Assembly (NCBI GenBank): GCA_051650305.1
Contig: JBOFIT010000264.1
Coordinates: 1 to 9,126 of the forward strand
Origin: JBOFDK01 sp051650305
Lineage (GTDB): Bacteria; Bacillota; Clostridia; Lachnospirales; Cellulosilyticaceae
Reading direction: 5' to 3'
DNA: 9,126 bases
Positions within the stretch are counted from its first letter, which is position 1, and each line of letters starts with the position of its first letter. Shown here in pieces: positions 1 through 5,591 of the stretch. The notes under the pieces were generated by a model that saw nothing but the letters and a program-made list of their open reading frames with translations, did no database searches and had not been told where the DNA came from. The translations under genes and the position numbers were made by a program.

Positions 1-1137
1 CTTGAAAAAGAAGGCTATCATATTAGTTTTTTTGAAGAAGGCAATCCACAGCTGATTCGTCATGAAGGGCTGAAATGCGTCCATAACGATATGTGCTATC
101 CAGCACTCCTTGTCATTGGGGAGATGATGGCTGCTTTAAAAAGTGGCAAATATGACTTACAGCATACAGCGCTTATGATTACACAGACAGGTGGGGGCTG
201 CCGTGCATCCAATTACATCCACTTATTACGCAAGGCGCTAAAAGATCATGGCATGGAGCAAATCCCAGTTATATCGCTTAATGTGGGAGGACTTGAAAAG
301 CAGCCTGGATTCAAACTGACGCCTAAGATGACTTATCAAGCCATTGAGGCCTTATACTATGGAGATCTTTTGATGTGTCTTTATAATCAATGTAAGCCTT
401 ATGAACAAATAGAAGGGGCCACAGATCAAGTATTAGCAGACTGTATCGAAGCAGTCTCCCTTCACCTAGGCGCTGCCGGTCAAAAGAAATGTCGTTATGC
501 GGACATTATCCATTCATTTGATGGTATTGCTAGAACGACTGTAAAGAAAGTGAAAGTGGGTATCGTAGGGGAGATTTACCTGAAGTATTCACCCCTAGGC
601 AATAACTACTTGGAGAAATTCTTGATGGCGGAAGGGGCCGAGGTCGTTGTCTCAGGAATGAGTGACTTTATGCTTTACTGTTGTTATAATCCTATTATGG
701 ATTACAAGCTTTATGGGATGAATAAAAAAGCAAAAAATATCGCACACCTTATTTATCAGTACTTATACTTCAAACAAAAAAGGCTCATTAAGGCAGTGAA
801 GAAGCACTCCAAGTTCACACCACCTTCTGATTTCGAGCATGTTAAAGCCTTAGCATCAAAGACATTATCCTTAGGGGTTAAAATGGGTGAAGGGTGGCTT
901 TTAACGGGTGAAATGATCGAGCACCTCACCAGTAATGTCCACAATGTGGTATGTGCCCAACCTTTTGGCTGCTTGCCGAACCATATCGTTGGTAAAGGCA
1001 TGGTTCGTAAATTAATGAATCAATACGAAAATGCCAATATTACGGTCATTGATTATGACCCCTCAGCCACTGAGGTTAACATTGAAAATCGCATTAAGCT
1101 TATGCTATCCAATGCCAAACTAAAAGCTATTAGTTAA
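1..1137 (+). CDS. 2-hydroxyacyl-CoA dehydratase / acyl-CoA dehydratase activase-related protein, C-terminal part (5' truncated by window edge)
   Basis: The frame is open from base 1, so this is the last 378 residues of a longer protein; the first in-frame ATG at 91 lies inside conserved sequence and is not the start. The fragment resembles the C-terminal HgdB/D-component-like half of the large (about 1,400 aa) activase-dehydratase fusions of anaerobes, in which an N-terminal ATPase activates a low-potential Fe-S reaction on acyl-CoA. Visible family signatures, numbered from the window edge, are NDMCYPA (Cys32), TGGGCRASNY (Cys67), and near the C-terminus VCAQPFGCLPNHIVGKGM (Cys318, Cys324), followed by IDYDPSATEVN. 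The conserved cysteines are the expected Fe-S ligands. It is presumably cytoplasmic. The physiological substrate is not known for this fused type and cannot be read from the sequence. It is followed 28 nt downstream by a dehydrogenase gene with its own ribosome binding site. The family assignment is strong; whether the whole gene is a fusion or a stand-alone subunit depends on sequence upstream of the window. Confidence 0.85.
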   Translation, partial: LEKEGYHISFFEEGNPQLIRHEGLKCVHNDMCYPALLVIGEMMAALKSGKYDLQHTALMITQTGGGCRASNYIHLLRKALKDHGMEQIPVISLNVGGLEKQPGFKLTPKMTYQAIEALYYGDLLMCLYNQCKPYEQIEGATDQVLADCIEAVSLHLGAAGQKKCRYADIIHSFDGIARTTVKKVKVGIVGEIYLKYSPLGNNYLEKFLMAEGAEVVVSGMSDFMLYCCYNPIMDYKLYGMNKKAKNIAHLIYQYLYFKQKRLIKAVKKHSKFTPPSDFEHVKALASKTLSLGVKMGEGWLLTGEMIEHLTSNVHNVVCAQPFGCLPNHIVGKGMVRKLMNQYENANITVIDYDPSATEVNIENRIKLMLSNAKLKAIS

Positions 1138-1165
1138 AGACACGACAAAAGAAAAGAGGAATACT

Positions 1166-1954
1166 ATGAAAAAGCAGGCACTTATTACAGGCGCTACAAG
1201 TGGTATAGGTAAAGCGTATGCCATAGCCTTAGCCAAAAGAGGCTATAACTTAATCCTAACCGGAAGACGAAAAGATGTGATTGAAGCAGTAGCCAATGAT
1301 CTTATGCAACGTTTTAACATTCAAGTGACTGTATGTTTAGTAGACTTTGCAAGGGAAGCACAACGGGAGAAGTTCTTAGCTTATGTTCAAGAAGTCAAGC
1401 ACATTGATTTTCTAGTAAACAATGCGGGCTATGGGGCAGAGCTTGCTTTTACAGAGGATTCTCTGGCTCAGCAGCAAGCCATGTTAGATGTACACAATAC
1501 CACCAGTGTCGCACTATGCCACGTAGTTGCAAAGAAAATGAAGCATCAGCGAAAAGGAGCCATCATCAATGTAAGTTCTTTGGCAGGCTTTCTTTATCTT
1601 CCACATTCAGCAATGTATTGTGCTACTAAAGCTTTTCTCACTACCTTTACCCGGTCATTAGCTCTCGAGTTAAAGCCTTATGGCATTGATGTGCAGGCAT
1701 TATGCCCAGGCTTTGTCCACACAGACTTTCATGATAAGCTTGACATCGACAAAAACACTTGTAAAGACAAAGGGCCTATCAAGTGGATGCATACCAAAGA
1801 TGTGGTCGCCTATTCTTTAAAACACTTAAGCAAAACAGGTCATGTGGTTTGCATTCCAGGGGGATGGAATAAGGTAGGTTACCAACTTTTAAAAGTCGTG
1901 CCACAAAAGTTGTACTTCGCAGTGGTTTCAAATACACCACCTAAGTTAAAATAG
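1166..1954 (+). CDS. Short-chain dehydrogenase/reductase (classical SDR, COG0300/DltE-like)
   Basis: This 262-aa protein has the length and motif order of classical SDR NAD(P)H-dependent oxidoreductases. The Rossmann cofactor motif TGATSGIG is at residues 8-15, the structural NNAG at 85-88, the catalytic Ser138 in INVSS, then Tyr151 and Lys155 in YCATK (YxxxK, with the usual 13-residue Ser-Tyr spacing), and the PG motif in ALCPGFVHTDF at 178-188. The Arg34-Arg35 pair after the second beta strand (LTGRRKD) suggests preference for NADP(H). The position where many SDRs carry the fourth catalytic Asn reads His110-Asn111 (DVHNTT); to my recollection VHV-type variants also occur in this subfamily, so I do not read it as inactivating. 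The start is supported by AAGAGGA at 1154-1160, 5 nt upstream of the ATG. A lipophilic C-terminal tail (about 235-262) extends past the core fold. It may be co-transcribed with the upstream activase-related gene, but the substrate is unknown. Confidence 0.93.
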   Translation: MKKQALITGATSGIGKAYAIALAKRGYNLILTGRRKDVIEAVANDLMQRFNIQVTVCLVDFAREAQREKFLAYVQEVKHIDFLVNNAGYGAELAFTEDSLAQQQAMLDVHNTTSVALCHVVAKKMKHQRKGAIINVSSLAGFLYLPHSAMYCATKAFLTTFTRSLALELKPYGIDVQALCPGFVHTDFHDKLDIDKNTCKDKGPIKWMHTKDVVAYSLKHLSKTGHVVCIPGGWNKVGYQLLKVVPQKLYFAVVSNTPPKLK

Positions 1955-1999
1955 TAGGAATATTTTTTGTTACATAGGGAAACTTTAAGAGGGAATCTT

Positions 2000-2038
2000 A
2001 TGAAAGGAGCTTTATGTAATGAAACATTATACGTATAA
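2000..2038 (+). other. Possible 12-codon leader ORF overlapping the amidase start
   Basis: An ATG at 2000 opens a 12-codon frame (MKGALCNETLYV, stop TAA at 2036-2038). It is preceded by AAGAGGG at 1987-1993 with a 6-nt gap. It contains the ribosome binding site of the downstream amidase gene and overlaps the first 20 nt of that gene in another frame. This could be a translational-coupling leader or simple coincidence; an ORF this short has no statistical weight alone. Confidence 0.12.
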
Positions 2039-2729
2039 ACTTTGTCTCGTACTGCTTATTTTCGCTATAGCTGTACCTACTTACTGTACTGAGTCCAAAG
2101 ACTCTTTTATTATTTGCATTGACCCAGGGCACCAAGCTAAAGGTGATGGCAAGCTAGAGCCGATAGCCCCAGGTTCAGCCAACAAAAAAGCCCGTGTAAG
2201 CTCAGGTACTGCAGGGGTTGGGACTAAAAAAGCCGAGTATGTGGTGAATTTAGAAGCAGCCAAGATACTTCAAGCACTCCTTCAAGATGCTGGCTATCAA
2301 GTGATCATGACAAGAGAGTGCCATGAAGTGAATATCAGTAATGCTGAGCGTGCACAGATGGCCAATGATGCCAAAGCCCAGATGACCATCCGTTTGCATT
2401 GTGATAGTATTGGAAACGGCGGAAAGACTGGGGCGACCATCCTTATACCTGCCAAGTCGAGTGCCTATACCAAGGGAATTTACGAACCAAGTTATCGGTT
2501 TGCAGAATGCTTACAAAGTACCCTTAAAGCCAAAGGGATCAAAGTCAATGGCATCTTTGAGCGTTCTGATATGACTGGCTTTAACTGGTCCAGTGTACCC
2601 GTAGTCATTTTAGAGATGGGATTTATGAGTAATTGGAATGAAGACCGTATGCTCTCAGATCCAGCTTACCAACAAAAATTAATGGAAGCAGTACTTGAAG
2701 CAGTGAATAGTTACTGCGCCCCACAATAA
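2019..2729 (+). CDS. Secreted N-acetylmuramoyl-L-alanine amidase (Amidase_3, zinc-dependent)
   Basis: This 236-aa protein would cleave the amide bond between N-acetylmuramic acid and L-alanine in peptidoglycan, outside the membrane. Residues 1-23 form a signal peptide with a short basic start (MKHYTYK) and a hydrophobic core (LCLVLLIFAIAV); the TYC at 21-23 is not a convincing lipobox, so ordinary secretion is more likely than lipidation. The mature part is almost entirely the Amidase_3 catalytic domain: zinc ligands His38 (IDPGHQ), Glu73 (KKAEYVVNLE) and His127 (IRLHCDS), and catalytic Glu199 (VVILEMGFMSN). The loop of about 35 residues between the first His and Glu (GKLEPIAPGS...SSGTAGV) matches the GHQxKG/EPIGPGS subfamily of Firmicutes and phage amidases, not the CwlD/GHGG type, despite a CwlD-like length. 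There is no SH3 or other wall-binding domain. The start is supported by AAAGGAG at 2003-2009, 9 nt before the ATG. A hairpin terminator follows the stop codon. Confidence 0.93.
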   Translation: MKHYTYKLCLVLLIFAIAVPTYCTESKDSFIICIDPGHQAKGDGKLEPIAPGSANKKARVSSGTAGVGTKKAEYVVNLEAAKILQALLQDAGYQVIMTRECHEVNISNAERAQMANDAKAQMTIRLHCDSIGNGGKTGATILIPAKSSAYTKGIYEPSYRFAECLQSTLKAKGIKVNGIFERSDMTGFNWSSVPVVILEMGFMSNWNEDRMLSDPAYQQKLMEAVLEAVNSYCAPQ

Positions 2730-2738
2730 TCATACACC

Positions 2739-2786
2739 AAAAGGAGCAGTTCAAGCGGCGTTTACGCCACTTGAACTGCTCCTTTT
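2739..2786. terminator. Bidirectional intrinsic terminator between convergent genes
   Basis: A 17-bp perfect stem (arms 2739-2755 and 2770-2786, AAAAGGAGCAGTTCAAG and its complement) is extended by one C/A mismatch and a 4-bp GGCG/CGCC stem closing a TTTA loop at 2761-2764. The A-run on one side and T-run on the other make it usable from both strands; the rightward transcript has the better U-rich tail (TTTTATTGTTGG). It lies 9 nt past the stop of the upstream amidase gene and 9 nt past the stop of the leftward gene, so it most likely ends both transcripts. Confidence 0.92.
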
Positions 2787-2795
2787 ATTGTTGGT

Positions 2796-3986
2796 TTAAT
2801 AATGCATATCAATCAGATGGAAAGTAATGTTCGCATTACTCCATCCTAAATCGTATGGAACCAATAAACGATCGGTGTTATGGCAAGTAACAAGGGGGTA
2901 ACCTTTGCTATCAAGGCCTGTAACCGTAGAGATATGGGTGATACGCCCTTTCTTTTCATAGGCTACAAAATCACCTGGGCGCATTTGGTAAGCATCTTTA
3001 TACACTTGCTTATACGAACCTTTAGCGATGTAGGAACCCCGTCCACTATGCACCATGTAATTCTTGAAAGCTTGAGCATTTACCCATGCTTTAGTCCCAT
3101 CATTGGTATAGTTCCAAGTATCTGTCTTTTTAAACCCGCCACCTTCATAGAGAATTTGGGAAGCAAAGTTCGCACAGTCGCCACCACGTGGATTACAGTC
3201 TAGATACGCTTTATTGTACTTAAATAAGTGTTCACCTTCACCAATGCCACAGTACTGATGTGCATAGTCAATGGCTTTTTGTGTCCGCTCATCTGGGGTA
3301 TAAGCTGGTGCTGTACGTCCAGCAATAAAAGCTTTCATCTCATCAGACTTCAGATTATCTAAATCTAAAGAATCTGCAAAAGGATCGGTATACCATTCCT
3401 TAACAATCAAAAAAGTATCGTCAGGTTGTTTTTGAAGATGAATATAGTGGGAGGTCCCAAGCTTAAACGTATTGGGTACATCCGGTGTATCGTTATAAGC
3501 ATACGTAAAGGTCGTAGATACATTGCAAGTCATTCCAAAGCGACCATTCTCACGGTCACGTACTTTACGCATATGGATCACTGATTCCATATTGGTAAAG
3601 GTGGCATTTTGCTTCTCTGCCCAATTCTTAAGGTATTTCATCTTAATGCCTTCACTTTCAAAAGCGTATAAGCCCGTTTTGATAGATGTATCATAAAGGG
3701 CGTGTAAGGCTTCACTATCCCCTGAAATCAGAGCCGCATAGCGCTTTTCGATAATCTCAGATAAGATGGTGTGGAACTTTTCTTTAAGGGCTTCATCGGA
3801 TAAGGAAGCTTCTTTAGTAGGTGGTATAGTGTCATCATCTTCTAGCAGTGTATCCACTTCCGGAAGGCTCAGTTCGATGGTATCTATATCTAATGGTAAT
3901 TGCTCGGTAGGCGCTGTGGCATGTAGACTCATACTTAAAGTCAAAAGCCCTACAAAAACAGTTAGGAAATAACGTCTTTTTTTCAC
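2796..3986 (-). CDS. Secreted Amidase_6-domain protein (papain/NlpC-like fold) with NTF2-like N-terminal region
   Basis: I place the start at GTG 3986-3984, giving 396 aa. Its N-terminus (VKKRRYFLTVFVGLLTLSMSLHATA) is then a textbook signal peptide, with AAGGGGAG 6 nt upstream. The longest open frame begins 16 codons earlier at a TTG whose translation covers that ribosome binding site. Numbering from the GTG: signal peptide 1 to about 25; acidic linker about 30-60 (DTLLEDDDT); a region 65-205 that looks like an NTF2/SnoaL-like alpha+beta domain (helix with EKRYAALISGDSEALHALYD, then strands ending FLIVKEWYTDPF), an inference from pattern only; and an Amidase_6 domain 232-396. That domain has the likely nucleophile Cys271 in GGDCANFASQ, His351 in ITHISTVTG, and His369-Asn370 in CHNTD as the probable third active-site element. 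The family is thought to act on cell-wall peptides or related amides; the substrate is unproven. It is convergent with the upstream amidase and divergent from miaB. I saw no convincing sigma-A promoter for it. Confidence 0.88.
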   Translation of the reverse strand: MKKRRYFLTVFVGLLTLSMSLHATAPTEQLPLDIDTIELSLPEVDTLLEDDDTIPPTKEASLSDEALKEKFHTILSEIIEKRYAALISGDSEALHALYDTSIKTGLYAFESEGIKMKYLKNWAEKQNATFTNMESVIHMRKVRDRENGRFGMTCNVSTTFTYAYNDTPDVPNTFKLGTSHYIHLQKQPDDTFLIVKEWYTDPFADSLDLDNLKSDEMKAFIAGRTAPAYTPDERTQKAIDYAHQYCGIGEGEHLFKYNKAYLDCNPRGGDCANFASQILYEGGGFKKTDTWNYTNDGTKAWVNAQAFKNYMVHSGRGSYIAKGSYKQVYKDAYQMRPGDFVAYEKKGRITHISTVTGLDSKGYPLVTCHNTDRLLVPYDLGWSNANITFHLIDMHY

Positions 3987-3992
3987 ATTTTT

Positions 3993-4000
3993 CTCCCCTT
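3993..4000 (-). promoter_or_regulatory. Ribosome binding site that fixes the GTG start of the Amidase_6 gene
   Basis: On the minus strand AAGGGGAG ends 6 nt before the GTG at 3986. The only longer in-frame option is TTG at 4034-4032, which has no comparable Shine-Dalgarno sequence and would put a polar 16-residue stretch (IYLNQSCTKGEKN) before the signal peptide. Confidence 0.85.
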
Positions 4001-4035
4001 TTGTACATGATTGGTTAAGGTATATTTTTATCAAG

Positions 4036-4078
4036 TTTCCAAAGATTATGAGTGAAAATGTGGTGGAAATTTTGGAAA
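4036..4078. repeat. 8-bp inverted repeat TTTCCAAA / TTTGGAAA in the divergent intergenic region
   Basis: TTTCCAAA at 4036-4043 is mirrored by TTTGGAAA at 4071-4078 with 27 nt between. The right arm sits in a TGGAAAT direct repeat (4064-4070 and 4073-4079, 9-bp period). It lies upstream of the leftward gene start and about 26 nt before the miaB promoter, so it could be a regulatory site for the Amidase_6 gene. In AT-rich DNA an 8-bp match can arise by chance. Confidence 0.3.
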
Positions 4079-4096
4079 TGAAAAGCTTTCCCTTGC

Positions 4097-4131
4097 TTTT
4101 ACATTGAAACCCTTATACATTTCATGTAAAA
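4097..4131. repeat. Operator-like octamers over the miaB promoter
   Basis: TTTTACAT at 4097-4104 and its exact reverse complement ATGTAAAA at 4124-4131 are separated by 19 nt. A third, one-mismatch copy TTATACAT at 4113-4120 forms an imperfect palindrome with the right arm (TACAT-TTC-ATGTA core, 4116-4128). The outer copies touch the -35 and overlap the -10 hexamer, the position expected for a repressor site. No regulator is identifiable in the window. Confidence 0.35.
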
Positions 4132-4132
4132 T
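4104..4132 (+). promoter_or_regulatory. Sigma-A type promoter for the miaB-mutS-mutL operon
   Basis: The -35 TTGAAA (4104-4109) and -10 TAAAAT (4127-4132) each match consensus at 5 of 6 positions with an ideal 17-bp spacer. Transcription would start near 4139, giving a 5' leader of about 30 nt that ends in the miaB ribosome binding site AAGGAG (4156-4161). The leader is too short for a riboswitch. Confidence 0.75.
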
Positions 4133-4169
4133 AAGGAAGAATCATTATTTTTAAGAAGGAGATCACATA

Positions 4170-5579
4170 ATGGGTGAAAGAAAAGTTATAGAAATTTCAA
4201 CAGCTGAAGCAAAAAGACAACAAGACATTATGACTCAGCTTAGTTACTATATAAAAGACAAAAATTTAAAATACTGTGTATCTACATTCGGCTGCCAAAT
4301 GAATGCTCACGATTCTGAAAAAATCGAAGGTATGCTTGAGCAAATGGGCTACACAAAAACAACAGAAGAAAAAGATGCGGACTTTATTTTATACAATACA
4401 TGCTGTGTAAGAGAAAATGCTGAGATGAAAATCTTTGGTAAGCTTGGTTTCTTAAAGTCAATCAAGCGTAAAAAGCCAAGTCTTATGATCGCCCTTTGTG
4501 GTTGTATGATGCAGCAAGACATCGTTCTTGACACACTGAAGAAGAACTACCGTCATGTAGACCTTATCTTCGGCACCTACAATATCTATAAACTTCCTGA
4601 ACTTTTACAGACACGTTTTGAAACGGGTAAACCTGTCATTGACATTTGGGAGTCTCATGAAGATATCGTAGAAGACTTACCAAGTATTCGTAAACATACG
4701 TTTAAGTCTTGTGTCAATATCATGTATGGATGCAATAACTTCTGTACATACTGTATCGTACCTTATGTAAGAGGGCGTGAACGTAGTCGAACCAAAGAAG
4801 ACATCGTGAAAGAAGTACGCGAGTTAGTAGCAGATGGCGTTACAGAAATCATGCTTCTTGGTCAAAACGTTAACTCTTATGGTAAGAATCTAGAGAATCC
4901 TGTAAGTTTTGCAGACTTACTTCGTGAACTCAATGAAGTGGAAGGGCTTAAGCGTATTCGCTTTATGACTTCCCATCCAAAAGACTTAAGCGATGACCTC
5001 ATCGATGCCATGGCAAACTGCGATAAAGTATGTAACTATCTGCATTTACCATTCCAATCAGGAAGCACAGACGTTCTGAATCGTATGAATCGTCGTTACA
5101 CAAAGGAAAGCTACCTTGAGCTTGTACGTAAGATCAAAGCAGCTGTGCCAAATATGTATATGACAACAGATATCATCGTAGGCTTCCCAGGTGAGACGGA
5201 AGAAGACTTCCAAGATACGTTAGATGTGGTAAGAGAGGTTAAGTTCTCAAACGCCTTTACCTTTATTTATTCAAAGCGTACAGGTACACCAGCAGCTACA
5301 ATGGAAGATCAAGTACCAGAAAACGTCTCAAAAGAACGTTTCAATCGCTTAGTTGCACTTGTACACGAGCTCGCTGCTGAGACGATGCATGCACAAGTAG
5401 GTAAGACAGTAGAAGTCTTATTAGAAGAAGTCAGCAAGAATGATTCCAATATTCTTAGTGGACGTACAGACACCGGGTTACTTGTCCATGTCTTAGCAAA
5501 CCAAGATTTAATTGGAAGCTATGTCAATGTAGCAATTACAGATTCAAAAACACACTACTTAGTGGGTACTTTAGTATAA
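4170..5579 (+). CDS. miaB: tRNA-2-methylthio-N6-dimethylallyladenosine synthase MiaB
   Basis: This 469-aa radical-SAM methylthiotransferase adds the 2-methylthio group to N6-isopentenyladenosine at position 37 of tRNAs reading UNN codons, using two [4Fe-4S] clusters in the cytoplasm. The N-terminal UPF0004 domain supplies three cluster ligands: Cys42 (FGCQMN), Cys78 (NTCCVRENAE) and Cys112 (GCMMQ). The radical-SAM motif CNNFCTYC gives Cys188, Cys192 and Cys195. The C-terminal TRAM domain, which binds tRNA, spans about 410-469. The NTCCVRENAE and LGQNVNSYG signatures favour MiaB over the paralogues MtaB and RimO. A polar N-terminal extension of about 30 residues precedes the catalytic core, as is common in Clostridia. 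The ATG has AAGGAG (4156-4161) 8 nt upstream and a near-consensus promoter before that. It is the first gene of an operon with mutS 12 nt downstream. Confidence 0.97.
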   Translation: MGERKVIEISTAEAKRQQDIMTQLSYYIKDKNLKYCVSTFGCQMNAHDSEKIEGMLEQMGYTKTTEEKDADFILYNTCCVRENAEMKIFGKLGFLKSIKRKKPSLMIALCGCMMQQDIVLDTLKKNYRHVDLIFGTYNIYKLPELLQTRFETGKPVIDIWESHEDIVEDLPSIRKHTFKSCVNIMYGCNNFCTYCIVPYVRGRERSRTKEDIVKEVRELVADGVTEIMLLGQNVNSYGKNLENPVSFADLLRELNEVEGLKRIRFMTSHPKDLSDDLIDAMANCDKVCNYLHLPFQSGSTDVLNRMNRRYTKESYLELVRKIKAAVPNMYMTTDIIVGFPGETEEDFQDTLDVVREVKFSNAFTFIYSKRTGTPAATMEDQVPENVSKERFNRLVALVHELAAETMHAQVGKTVEVLLEEVSKNDSNILSGRTDTGLLVHVLANQDLIGSYVNVAITDSKTHYLVGTLV

Positions 5580-5591
5580 AGGGTGGTTTAA

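Noticed and set aside
101..110. ATG at 91 as the real start of the first gene
   Set aside because: The frame is open to the window edge and the residues before the ATG (for example HEGLKCVHND) continue the conserved family sequence, so the gene simply begins upstream of the window.
1499..1504. Loss of the catalytic Asn in the SDR (His110 in DVHNTT)
   Set aside because: As I recall, His at this position occurs in SDRs of this subfamily, and Ser138, Tyr151 and Lys155 are all present, so inactivation is not supported.
2880..3203. Rightward open frame of 107 codons
   Set aside because: It is antisense to the coding sequence of the Amidase_6 gene, covers its catalytic domain, has no ribosome binding site or recognisable product, and is explained as a coding shadow.
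3987..4034. N-terminal extension of the Amidase_6 gene from a TTG start at 4034
   Set aside because: It places a polar stretch before an otherwise perfect signal peptide and translates through the strong AAGGGGAG site that serves the GTG at 3986.
4093..4119. Alternative miaB promoter TTGCTT - 15 bp - TATACA
   Set aside because: Both hexamers match consensus less well and the spacer is too short; the overlapping TTGAAA - 17 bp - TAAAAT is clearly better.
3987..4169. Riboswitch or structured leader upstream of miaB
   Set aside because: The predicted transcript leader is only about 30 nt, and the remaining intergenic bases show no aptamer-like conserved structure.
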